DNA of 64,000 nt from Loxodes magnus. Taxonomy: Eukaryota; Ciliophora; Karyorelictea; Loxodida; Loxodidae. Both the position numbers and the translations under genes were made by a program. The notes beneath the pieces were generated by a model that had not been told where the DNA came from, did no database searches, and saw nothing but the letters and a program-made list of their open reading frames with translations. The stretch lies in NCBI GenBank assembly GCA_946699065.1, contig CAMPDV010000902.1, positions 1 through 64,000 of the forward strand, written 5' to 3'. Each line of letters starts with the position of its first letter. Positions within the stretch are counted from its first letter, which is position 1. Below, one piece after another: positions 11,340 through 22,599 of the stretch.

Positions 11340-13498
11340 ATGTGAAAGAAAGATACAGATGAATGTCAACAACGCATATCTATAAGAAGAAATTAGGAGA
11401 GTTTGGAGTTAGAGGGTAAGAAAAAGAAGCTTTTCTTGGGTAAATAAGGGTAGACGTGTTCATTATGGATGAGTTACAAGGAGAAAGGATTCTAGCAAAA
11501 GCTTAAAAGCAAGGAGGAATAGAAAAGCTTTGAGGGTACTGATACTTAAAACTTCTAGCATTTAAAGATGCGATAAATTTGCGATGATTACTATGCTGCT
11601 GACGGAACAGTCTATACTGAAAGATTTAAAGATTCAGATTAGTCTTTTATAGAAAATTTTGAGATTCTAAATCAAAACATGAATAAGCAAAGACAAATTT
11701 AGAGATTCACCAAAAAGTATTCAGTTTCCACTCCTAACGAAAGAAGCAATCAAAACTAGTCTAGCTGGAGTAGCTCTCAAGAATTTAATTAAAAAAAGTA
11801 AGCCAATAAAGTTTAAGCACTATAATAATAAAAATAAAGAAAATTAGAAGCAAAAGTTGGTAATATAAGCTAGATAGAAACGGAATAATAAGAAGCATAA
11901 GATTGAAAAAAGTTTATGACTTCATAATGGACTTTTCCTTGCACAAAAAAGCCGAAAAAGAAAAATTTAGCAGATTTGAGAAGCATACCTAAGAAATAAG
12001 TTTTGGCAAAAGATAATTTTGTTCCCCTAGAATAAGAGAATGAAAGAGATAGGCAAGCAAATAGCGCTACATCTTTATAAAATTAAAGCTCGTTTTCCTG
12101 TCTAAGAGATATAGGTAAGAAGTAATGCTTTTAAAATGCTGAAAGTGAGTTCAAAGGAGCAAGCGAAATTGGTATGAAAGTATAATTGGAGAGATAAAGG
12201 AAAAAATATAATAATAGAGGAGATGAATGGAAAATCAGGGAAAAAAAGAAATATGGAACAGTTTTATATTTTATTAACGAAAGACAGCAACGAATTTACT
12301 CTCCCAATATAAAAATATCTATTCAAAATAGTGAAATTAAAAAGAGAGGCAAGCTTCCTAAAAGTACAGTTTAAAGAAAATACCGCGATTGCTAAAGATT
12401 ATAGTGCAAGTAATTTAGTTAAATAGCTCAAGAAACGAAGAAATCATTAAGAGCTTTAATACTGAAGTATAAGTTAGATATGGAGATCATTACTCTAACA
12501 AAGAAGCTATTCTAGTTGCTTTCGTAATATCCTTAGGACTCTGAAAAGTTTCAATCAAGAAAATGAATCTTTTAAGAGATTTTTAACAGTTTTTCCATTA
12601 TTAAGTGTTAACATTGAATGAATAACTTTAAAGCATACTTATCAAAGAACTTAAGTGGAACATTTCCTTGATTTTTTTGTTTAACCAACAATAGAAATAA
12701 CTCCAAGTAATGATGTTAAAGTGAGACTCTGAAAATTGTTAGTTACAGAAAAGTCTTTATACTAAGAAAAAGTAGTTTAAAGTAATCTGAGTAATCTATC
12801 CTGTTTAAGCACCTAAAAAATAAAAAAAAATTAGATTTGGAAATCAATAAGACAAACTGTCTCTTCCAAGAAAATTAAGCAGCATAATCTCTTTAGTAGA
12901 GAATACTTTTACCCTTAGAGAAAATCTTTCTAATGAAGTAGCAGATTTAAATAACCAATTTTATTTACTATATTATTTTATTGCTAGAGACTGGCTAAAA
13001 AGCTTAGAAGAAAAAGAACAATATTAATATAAGATTTTAGCAAAATCAAGTTTTAGAGAATAATTATAATTCTGCAGAGAGTTAGTAAACTCACAGATTT
13101 TGAATAAGATATGCTATAAGTCTTTAAAAATCTTATAGTATGAAATAAACAAGTTATTAATACTTTAGTTTAAATTCTAAAACCTTATACACTAGTAACT
13201 ATAGAGAAAATAAGTCTATTTTAATTGGTATAAATCATAATATTCACTTTTGTAAAGCTGTTCAAATAGGTAAAATAATCAAGTAGCAAATAACATAATG
13301 TAGTATCATGTAAAAATTATTGGAATTTAATTCCAGATAGCTGGGGTTGATAGAATTTGCCTCTTACTAGTTAGCTTAGATTATCAATTTTTTGTATAAT
13401 CCAGACTAGAAGTAGCTCTATTTAACTAAATGGATTTATGGATTAAATAAGTATATTAATAAAAAATGACTATTTTCTTGTTTTTTTAAAGCTATTGA
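11340..13498 (+). pseudogene. gene Y, long unidentified basic protein (about 715 codons), frame-disrupted
   Basis: ATG at 11,340 starts a frame that stays coding-like to about 12,515 (RISIRRNQESLELEGKKKKL; ICDDYYAADGTVYTERF; basic KKPKKKNLADLRSIPKK). A second frame covers about 12,530-12,800 (PTIEITPSNDVKVRLWKLLV), and a third covers 12,810-13,498 (ENLSNEVADLNNQFYLLYYF; GVDRICLLLVSLDYQFF), ending FFQSY-TGA. The second switch lies in a poly-A run, so a homopolymer indel (biological or assembly error) is likely. The first lies at GTAATATCCTTAG, which could be a very short intron or a 1-nt change. The N-terminal two thirds is basic and Gln-rich, the last third helical. It ends just before the 3' end of the convergent gene X copy. 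No family is recognised. Confidence 0.55.
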
Positions 13499-13559
13499 AG
13501 ACTTAAAATAACCTAGAATTACACTTAATGATTGTTTAAGGTAAGCTAGGTTCAATGGT

Positions 13560-14119
13560 CACTTCACCCTTCAGTCTCTTTCCCTCTTGAAATTTAATTT
13601 TTCTTTTATAAAGAAATAAACCTTTAAATGCTATTACGCTTACTAGTCTTTATGATTTGGTGGATTTATCCCCTTTTTATCTAAACGTACGTCTGTCTTT
13701 ACTCTATAGCTAAGATTTTTAAACATAAGCCTATTCTCAGGTCACAGATGGAAAAATATCATAAACTTCTAAAGCGTCTCCTGTTTCATAATTCTTAACC
13801 GACTTAATTCTTTTAACAATCATAAACTAAGAAACTCCTTACTTGAGCTACCTGTTTTAAAAATTTATTTACTTTTAGCTAAACTCATAATCAGTTCTTT
13901 TATTGCTGAGATATTTCTTCTTAAATGCTCTAATATTGGAGCATCTCAATCCATTCTAAGGAATTTTTTGATACTTAAGCGTTTTAAATAAGCTCAGAAA
14001 ATTGATTATTTTTAGTTAAATAAGGGAATTTAAGCAGCTGATGTAACTATATAAACTAGACTCTGAATATAGATATATTTTTACTAAATATTTTGATATT
14101 CACTCATTTCTTGCTCCAT
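13560..14119 (-). pseudogene. gene X, right copy, unidentified, decayed
   Basis: ATG at 14,119 gives MEQEMSEYQNIQQKY. Later blocks are KTGSSSKEFLSLW, VKNYETGDALEVYDIFPS, then FKNLSYRVKTDVRLDKKG and INPPNHKD in neighbouring frames. The pairwise match to the left copy supports the blocks as ancestral protein. Frame changes occur between blocks. It is convergent with gene Y. Confidence 0.5.
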
Positions 14120-14622
14120 ATAATAACATAAATTTAAAGAGTAAGGTACTCACCTACTTTTTATAACTGCAGCTTTAGAAATATTCATGCTGATATATAC
14201 AAACAAGATCTATAACCAACAACAGACTATTAGAAGAATTTTCTTATTTAAATAGCTTCTTACATATAAAAAGCTGGAAAGCATTTCTAAGCCTAAACTT
14301 TTAATTTCTATTAACACTATTAATTTAAGAATAATCTATCACTCTTTTTCATATAAAAGCTATATAATTTTACTCTAACTATTAAATAAATAATACTCTT
14401 TACCTTGTTCTCAACTCATAGAAGAATGGACTAGAAGCAAAAACTTATAAATGAATGAAGGAAATAAATAGTTAAAAGGATTTAATTATTAACCATTAAA
14501 ATATTAGACATCAGTAAGAGAATTTAACACTTAGATTATTAAATTTTAATACTTAATTTTACTTTAAAATAGGCTATTCAAGAGAAAAATCTCTAATTTA
14601 ATAAATTAAAATAGCCTCAGCT

Positions 14623-15633
14623 AAGATAATTATTGCATTATTCGCTTTCGTATGTGACTTAGTCACTTTGGTGATGTTTCAACACCAAATAACGGAAGAG
14701 CTTTGATGGGAAAATTTTAGTTTCAAGAAAGTGCTGAAGAATCATAGATTGAATTCCAAGCCTTCGATAAGAAATCCAACAAGACTTATAGTTCTTTCTA
14801 AGAGATATAGCAAAGCTACAATATTTTCCATTACAACTATTATTGGATTAAAGTCTAGAACTAGAGAAATATTATCATAAGATTCGCTGTTAACCACTTC
14901 ACTGAATTGACTAACGAAGAATTCAGAAAGACTTGCTTAGGATACAAGGATACTTAAACAAGGCATAAAACTACATATATGAATATATATAAAATGTTGA
15001 TGATTCTCTTGATTGGGAATTGAAGGAAGCTTTAACATCTGTCAAAGATTAAAACCAATGCGAAAGCTGCTGTGTTTTCAGTGCTGTAGGAAGTTGGGAA
15101 GGAGCTTACTTCATAAAAACTGGACAATTGGTATCTTTCTCTGAATAAGAACTAGTTGATTGTTCTAATTCATTTTGCAACCAAGAATGCAATGATGGAT
15201 GGATGGACTCTGCCTTCCAATATTGGCAATAGAATAGTGAAGAAACTGAAACAGATTTTCATACACTGGTTAAGATGGATCATACAAATAGATCTCAACC
15301 AAGGATATTATAGCAAACTTTGTAGATGTTCCCACTAATGAAGTTGCTTTGAAAAAGGCAGTCAATGGACGTGTTGTATCAGTTGCAGTTGATGCTTCAA
15401 GTTGGTCTTACTGCTCTGGTGGCATTTATGATGTATATTGCTCAACTTCACTTGATCACGATATAACACTTATCGGTTATGGAACTGAAAATGGACAAGA
15501 CTACTGGAGAATCAAGAACTCATGGAATACATGGTGAGGAGAGAATGGATACATTAGATGGAAGAAAACCGACTTAAGTTCCTCAGGTGGACAATGCGGA
15601 GTTGCAACCTCTGCATCATACCCAATTCTATGA
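14623..15633 (+). pseudogene. papain-family (cathepsin L-like) cysteine protease, decayed copy 2
   Basis: This is the best-preserved copy. Signal-like KIIIALFAFV is followed by the I29 propeptide (AFDKKSNKTYSSF; FAVNHFTELTNEEFRKTCLG), mature DDSLDWELKEAL, QCESCCVFSAVGSWEGAYF with the catalytic Cys present, FSEQELVDCSNSFCNQECND, the His region LDHDITLIGYGTENGQDYWR, the Asn motif IKNSWNTW, and GENGYIRWKK, ending SASYPIL-TGA (15,631-15,633). The family's Trp before GENGY is TGA (15,536-15,538). One base is missing before ALMGKF, another before DDSLDW, and a stretch before FVDVPTNEV is scrambled. The usual CGSCW is CESCC. The initiator ATG is not found. Confidence 0.88.
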
Positions 15634-16152
15634 TCCAGCCAATTTTATATAAAAAATAAATAATGATTTCTGGAATTAAATTATATTAAATATAGTAGTG
15701 AATCGAACTTAAGCATGCTCACTTAATTCAGCTACTATAACTCTTATATTTCCACAGTTTTAAATATATGTAGTATTAAATTTTATATTATATATTGGAA
15801 TTATTCTTTGAAATTTGTTTCTCTAATAGTTCTAAACCTTTTTCAAATGTTTATATATTAAATTAGTAAATAATTAAGTTGCTATTCTATTTCTTTATTA
15901 TTAAGTTTTGAATTAGATTAAACTTTCTTTCTTAATCTCTTGTCTTAGCTATTATTTAAGATTGAAATGAGTTATAATATCCCTAGATATGATATTATTG
16001 AATTATAGCTTTATTACATGATGATTATATGTTGTTATTATTGCTATAAGGGAGTATAACTTGAAGATTTGTTTCAACTAAGATTCAAATTTATTTTATA
16101 TTTTTACTTCTTCCTTTCATTTAATTTTCTATTTACTTATTTTATTTAAATA
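15634..16152. other. AT-rich intergenic stretch
   Basis: It lies between the protease pseudogene and the membrane-protein gene. I see no separate gene. It probably contains the promoter and start of the next gene, whose exact ATG I could not fix. Confidence 0.4.
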
Positions 16153-19100
16153 GGAGTCTTAGTTTCATCGACAAGATTTTAGATTGGCTTGACCTCAATA
16201 CTAGGATTAATTGTTAAAGACTAAGTAGCTGATAAAATTAAAGCTAAATTTGTATCCTTCTTCAGAGAATAAATTATTATATTTTCTGAATACCTATAAA
16301 GGATGCGTTAATCATCTTCAATCTATTTTTTTAAAAGAACTAAAGAATGATGATCTCTTTTCCAAAACTCTATATTTCTTAGAATTTTATGCATGACTTA
16401 GCTATTCAAATAAGTACCAGTGCTCCTAATCTTTCTCCTCTAGATATGAAACAGTTCTTATGATATCTATCCTAAAAAATAGAGAACCAAGAATAGATAA
16501 CAATACCAGTTTCAAGCTACTATGAAGTAAGACTAAACGTAACATCTGAAAACCTGCAGAACTATATAGACAGCATCTACCAATGTCTTAACTAGTAAAC
16601 AAAGTACCAGATATCCTAAAATTAGATGTCTTAGCTTATGCAGATCATTAAACAGTTCTACTATATAAAGCTTAACATCGAACAAGAAGTATAAGCTAGT
16701 CTAATAACTAGAATAAGTACCTTTAACTATACAAACGATCATACTTTAACCTATCAAACTTCTAAAGTCTAAATTTGATAAATCTTGCAAGTAATTCTTC
16801 TATCCTATACAAAGGAGAAGGAAATCCCTACTTAAGAAATAGAGCTATGAGACTAGAGTCTTTTCTTTTTTATGATCTAAACTGTTGAAACTCTAAAGGA
16901 GAAGTAATGATAGTATTGGAATTTCTCTGCCTAAGTACTAAGCTACTCTAATGATCTCTAAGGAAGCTTTGTTGTAATCTTTACTATTTGAAGAAACAAT
17001 CCATGTGAGATGGATGATTTGAGCTATATCCATTATTTAAGTCTTGAAGTATACTAAATATCTGAAAAGACGTAAGAAGGATTCTATATCAAGAAGGATA
17101 GTCTGAAGAAAGTGAACATCTAAGTTGAGTATGTTCTGAACTATACCCAAACTTAGACATCTTCAAACGTAGTATGCCAAATGTGAGATATCAGCGAATA
17201 TAAGTGAGATAATCGAACTTCATGCTCTATTGAAAAAGCCCAACTAACTAACTATTACAGGTGTAAATGTAGCTAGTCAGGACTTATTAGAATCGCTTCA
17301 ATTGTATAAGAGGTAAAATAATAAGAAAATGAGGAGCAAGAGGAACAATAGGAACAATAGGAGGAAGAGAGTGGAGAAGAGCAAGATTAAGAGGAATAAG
17401 CTTAGTAAGAAGAAAGTGAAGAAGTGTAAAATGAAGAAGAATCAAACTTGGACCTTGATTTAGATGAAAAAAGAAAGTATGAAAATTAATCAAGCTATAA
17501 GCATCCATTTCCTGCTTACTTATTAGTAATCTTATGTTTCATATTTTTTCAACTTAGATGCTTATAATTCTGATTATAGTGTCAAAAGACAAAAGAAAAT
17601 TTAGATCAACCTTTAGATTTTAGTTCTATAAATCTACCAAAACTATCCCAATGAGCGTCCTATGCTTCCATAATAAGCCCTTGAGTAAGGGTTCAATCCC
17701 AAACTCTAAGAAAAACTTCATTTTTGTATATAGACTTTACTATTACCATCTGATGCTTACTGATAAATCTTATAACTACTACTTAATAGACAAGATTAGG
17801 GCAATTTAAAAGCTAAGATTTTGAAGTTGCGGTTTTAATAGGTTTAGGAATGTCTGTATGAAAGTAGATATGTATAAAGATCCTAATCTAGTGTTAGAAA
17901 ATCTAGTAAGTCCTTACTTTCATCTACTGCATTTCATGCTTAATTGTCATTTCTTGCGTTTGCGCTGCTTTTAACACAGCAGAAACTCTTCCTTGAATAT
18001 CTTGTCTCTTTATCAGCTATTTTTCTACTATCTCCTATTTGATCCAATTCTGGTTTTTTTGATTATGATATTATGCTCCAATAAGATGTTTAGATCTACA
18101 GGTGAATAAAGCAAATCCTAAGTGTCATAAGCAGTGCATTCATATTAAGATCGTAAGTAGATGAATGAGGGTTAGAAGGAGAAAAAGAGTGACATAGCTA
18201 ACCTGATAAGTAACTTCTAGATTGATGTTATGGTTGAAGATAACACTTCCTACTTGAATAAAGACACACTATAGCAAACATAAATTACTACCCAACGTGA
18301 TGCTAATGAATCTTATTTGCATCAGAAAATTAAAGGTCAATATTTGGATAGTATTCATATCAATAATGGTGGACAGATAAAGGATAAAGCAGATAGAGGG
18401 ACAGAATTTTTATTCCATAAGAACATTGAAAAGGAAAATCCGGAGACTAAACTGGAAATTTTAAATCAGTCTGAAGACGCATAAACCTGTATGCAAAACT
18501 AAGAAGAAGTAATCATTCCTTCTTACTCTAGTTCTTCACTTAAATATCCTCATTCTAAAAAGGAAGTTTAGAACCCTCAAGATGAAGAAAAAAAAATGAT
18601 AAATATACTTTAATTTAGATCTATGGATGTAGAAGACTATAATGAAAGAATCAACTTAGACCCATTGAAAAATAGCCAATAGTAAAAATTAAATCTATAC
18701 TTGAACTTTAATTATTGATTATCCTTATTTCTATAAGTCTATTTATCTTCAAGCTTTTAAAATTTGTTTAAGTATCTATTATCAGTATGTAAGAGCAACC
18801 TAAATAACAGGTAGTAAGAGCTAACCTGTTAGCTTAAGTGAATTGAAGTGAGTAATTATGGCTTCAGTTTAAACTTATAATAGGCTTTGGCCTAAACTAT
18901 CCTATGAGGAAAGCAGCAAGAATGAAACTTGATATCAGGAACTTTATTTTATGTCATACCGTTTCGTTCCAAATCCAGGTATTAAACACCAAACACTATG
19001 CACTCATTTTAAGAAAGGCTTATCAAGCTTTGCTAAAAGCTGCTTAAATTGTTGTTTCTTGTCTTTCTTCTTAGCTAACTTTTTTCAGGACTAGCAAGAC

Positions 19101-19860
19101 AATAAAGTAGAGTTAGGGGAGATAAGGAAAGGAGAGGGAAATAGATCCCAATAGGACTCTTTGAGGTAAACTCATAATCCTAGGCTAAAAAACTAGGCAA
19201 GAAAATTGTTAAAGAGCTAAAGATAAAGGAATGCAAGATGCTTAGATTTTATGCTTAATGGTATGAAGATTTAGTAAGGAGATCAAGAATACTAAGCTAG
19301 TAAAAAGAAGCCAAAAGAAGGAGTTGCATTGGAAAAACTGGAGTAACTCTCATATCAAAATATCGATTTTAATGGAAGATTAAGGAAGCTTATACGATCA
19401 TCTTAAAGGTTCAAGAGAGTTATAAAGAGACTGGGATAATATCTAGAAAAATATCCCAGGCAGTAGCTTTCATTGCTAGATATAAAAGCGAAAATATTGT
19501 AAAGCTAGAATTTTTACAAGCTACAATACAACAAAGCTTAAAGCTAAGTTCTAGTTAATATTTTAAACATCTTAGGAGTAAATAAAAGAAGGATAGCTCA
19601 AGAGTCTTCTCTTTTAGCCCTTCTCAAACACATCATTCTTATTTAATAGTAAACCAGCTAATGGAGCTATAAGCTAAACCTTTTAAGGAGTATGAGCATC
19701 AGCAAATCTACAGAATGACTCTATCTTCATCCACTTCTCTTCAGTTAAAGCATAAAATCTCAGGTTTATACTTTAAACCATTCAAACTTCTTCTACCTTA
19801 AGCTTAAATATATTAACCTTGATAAAATAAACCCCTAAGGTGAGGTAAAAAAGGACAAAG
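16153..19860 (+). CDS. large multi-pass membrane protein with GPS-like motif
   Basis: A single frame, interrupted only by a 23-nt intron (18,153-18,175), covers about 1,220 codons if TGA is Trp. The N-terminal ~350 residues look extracellular (VRLNVTSENLQNYIDSIYQC). Near 17,170-17,270 a GPS-like pattern appears: VCQM-TGA-DISEYK-TGA-DNRTSCS, then YYRCKCS, with TGA at both Trp positions of the known C-x-x-W ... W ... C ... C-x-C pattern. After an acidic Glu/Gln run comes the first membrane span (PAYLLVILCFIFFQL), further spans (CISCLIVISCVCAAF; SYLIQFWFFWLWYY), and a long cytosolic tail with LLKLLFLVFLLSQLF. This suggests an adhesion/REJ/polycystin-type receptor or channel, but I cannot name the subfamily. 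The start codon and precise end are uncertain. Confidence 0.7.
18153..18175 (+). other. 23-nt spliceosomal intron
   Basis: The sequence runs GTAAGT...GGTTAG. Removing it joins two frames that are both clearly coding (..HIKI / KEKKSDIANLISNF..). The 5' splice site is a perfect consensus, and 23 nt is within the known range of minute ciliate introns. Confidence 0.7.
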
Positions 19861-20083
19861 CACATCTTAAAGAGAAAGCCAAACACCAGCTAAACTCCAC
19901 ATACTTCATATACCATCTAAAAGCTCCTTTAAGGGTATCAAAACATCTTACATCCAGTTTTCAAACCTTAAGACTAGAAAATTCCTAGATTTATATTAGA
20001 ATTCAATTGATTTCTGATCTAACAAGCTTAGTTTCTTTAATAAAGGTACACTATAAATTTGCCTTACTTTTATACCCTTAAAA

Positions 20084-21080
20084 ATGTAAACTAATTAAGC
20101 TTAAATTTAAGGAGTGTACTGCTATTGTAGGAGTAAGACTGTATAGAAGCTTAGGTTTTGATATGTAAGCATGGGTATTGTAAGGACTGTTTATTGGAGG
20201 TTTATGTGAAGAGTAGGTAGAGTTAGTAGAAACTCTATGAATTGGACTTTTTGTGTTAGATTTGTGAGTAGAAATCAGAAATTACTGAGTCAGAGTTGAT
20301 AAGTATACTCCTAGCCAGACTAGCCAGAGCTAAAATACCATTCTAAGGGAATAGTGAATTTGTATCTACCTAAGGAGCTGAGTATAGATAAGCACCTATG
20401 ATCTGCTAGCAATGCTAGAGAAAGGATTAGGAAATTGAATTCATAGAGACTAAGTTAGACAAGCAGACTTAGGATTACTAGAAGCTTTATAACCAGAACT
20501 AGTAGTATATGGATTTAATAGAGCAGATGAATGAAAAAAAGGAGAACTAGCAAAACTACCAGCACGAACAGGAAAAGCTAATAGAGTGAATATGTAAGTT
20601 TAATTTAGCCTTGGTATATAGAAGTAAGACCACTAAACCTATAAAAATAACTATTACAGCTTAATGCAAGAATATGCTTAATTCAGGAGCAGCAAGTCGA
20701 ATATAAGGAGAAGAACTAGAGACTGTAAAAGGAGTTAGATGAGGCTAGGTAAAAAATTCTGGAGAGCAATTAGATGCTCATAAACTATTAGCATGATAGT
20801 GCTCTAAAATCCTAAGTGTTTGAATCCTTTATTTAATAATTATTAGAAGAGCTAAATAAAAAGAAAGTGCTGATTATAGAATAAGAGAGCTAAATAAACC
20901 AGCTCGAAGAGGATAAAACCAAAGTATTAAGATCTGACTAGCAGTTTTAAGATTTGTAGTAGGAGAGTTAAACCTTCACTGCTGATATTTTGAAACTTAA
21001 GAATGAAAAAGAAAAATAATTGAAGCAACTTGAGTGCGCAAATCAAGGCTTGAAATTATAAGGGCTTAAGTATGCATTCC
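20084..21080 (+). CDS. RING-finger / coiled-coil protein
   Basis: The RING part shows C-x-H-x2-C-x2-C (LICKHGYCKDCLLEVYVKS) and a final pair FLCQICEQK. The first Cys pair is not clean (only QDC before it), so an extra short intron near 20,110-20,135 or damage is likely. A second Cys pair ICQQCQ follows near 20,400. After a 28-nt intron (20,594-20,621) comes a strong coiled coil, e.g. YKEKNQRLQKELDEARQKIL and DLQQESQTFTADILKLKNEK. RING proteins usually act as E3 ubiquitin ligases; here that is inference. The coiled coil stays in one frame to about 21,080. The same frame remains open with Trp-TGA to about 22,100 (NEFQFEENNQFPHEKDW; AKSPSPQLRYKNKKQV), which may be the C-terminal part. Confidence 0.6.
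20594..20621 (+). other. 28-nt spliceosomal intron
   Basis: GTAAGT...TATATAG. Removal joins EQEKLIEW and QVRPLNLQKQLLQLNARI, two halves of one coiled coil that are otherwise in different frames. Confidence 0.65.
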
Positions 21081-22599
21081 TAATATTAAAGAAAATAAGA
21101 TTGAAAAAATGAGTATTTAAAAGAAAATTGCAGTAATTTGGATTACAAATAAACGTTATAAGATAAGCAACAACTTATTTCAAGTAATTTTGAAATGATG
21201 AGATAAAGCAGGATTAGAATTTTAATTAGCGAAGCTTTATCTTAAATTTACTTATTTCTTTTGAGTTCTTGACTGTTATCTTAAAGAGTCATAATTGATT
21301 AAAAATTTAAGATATGCAGCTTTTTGTTCTTTAATTTTGTGATAAAAAATGAATCAGATATGTCCGAAGATAATTAGATTCATAGTTTAATAAAAATTAT
21401 ACAAAGCTAACAATTCTAAGGTCAGAAAAATAAAAAGAACGTAATCATCTAAACGAAAAAAGGTAATAGTTTATAGATTTTGACTAATCATTTAAAATGC
21501 CAGAAAATGAGTTTTAGTTCGAAGAGAATAATTAATTCCCGCATGAAAAAGACTGAAAGTTGTTTAGTCTTAGTAGGTTTCTTTTGTACTTTCTTTGAGT
21601 AAAATAAATTAAAAAATAACATTAAAACAAAACGAGTGTTAAATTTCCAAGGATCTTGTAGAAAGCTTTGAGGTTAGACAGTTTATAAGTAAACTATCTT
21701 ATTTTTTAAGTTCTTTAAAAGGAATGATAACTTTGCTTCTTTAAGATGAAATAGGAGAATAAATAAATATAAAGAAGATAATTATCCGAACAGACTCGAT
21801 TCTATCCTTATCAGCAACTTTTTTAGCAGTTAAGCAAGTGAAAATGACGTCATGATAATTTATTTTATCCTATCTAATCTCATAAATGATTTAAGAATGA
21901 AATTCAAAGATTAAGTAAGATAAAAAGTAAGAAGTAAACAGCTAAATCTCCTTCGCCATAACTAAGATATAAAAATAAAAAATAAGTTCAGAAAAAATTA
22001 AACGAAGAAAAATTTTAAGTAGAAGTGTGAAAGATAGAAAAAAATTATAGCTTAAGTAATATGAAAAAGAAGAACAAAAAGTCACAAGTCCCATATTAAA
22101 ACATCTCTAGTATATTTTTTATTAATATATCATTATCGTAAAATATACTCACTTAGTAAGATAAGGTTTTATAGTATTTTTAATAAGTCTAATTAAGTAA
22201 CTATGAAAATAATAAAGAGTGAAATTTATTTATAGATGTTAACCTACTTACTTTTAGTCTAATGTTTTGCAAAGATATATAGCAATTAGCTGGTATAGCT
22301 TTAAGTATTTGAACGATATGAGTACTTTAAAAGTATTAAAGAGATTTGAGTGAATGAAGATAGAGACAAAGTTAAATGATGAATGATAATGAGGATAACA
22401 TGTAAAATAATAAGAGCCAGGATCTATATAACTATGCCAGCAAGAAAAAGATTTGACTGATACAGATAGGATATCAAACATTCTAATCCACTTGATCATG
22501 ATCACATGATGTAATATAGCCAATTAAATTAAATTAAATAATGTTCGTCTTTCAGCTTAATAAAATAATTTTTATGATATCACTCTCATTCTGAAACTC
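21081..22599. other. weakly coding-like region between RING gene and retrotransposon
   Basis: Plus-strand frames here are open and mixed in composition (about 21,400-22,100 and 22,255-22,530), but no domain is certain. The first part may be the tail of the RING/coiled-coil gene. One alternative frame recalls helices of a histidine kinase, too weakly to call. Confidence 0.3.

Larger units (their letters stand above)
13520..15633. repeat. right arm of the large inverted repeat
   Basis: This is the reverse-complement counterpart of 5,290-7,400, with the same two genes in the same head-to-head arrangement but flipped. The outer edges coincide roughly with the protease C-termini, and the inner edges fall near the 3' ends of gene X. 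Confidence 0.85.

Noticed and set aside
15156-15537. Two short standard-code plus-strand ORFs as separate genes
   Set aside because: They are pieces of protease copy 2 between Gln-coding TAA/TAG codons and frame changes.
17287-17508. Minus-strand 73-aa leucine-rich ORF
   Set aside because: It is the antisense of the Glu/Gln-rich linker of the GPS protein.
21340-22110. Histidine kinase
   Set aside because: Only loose helical similarity; no H-box, N-box or G-box can be placed.
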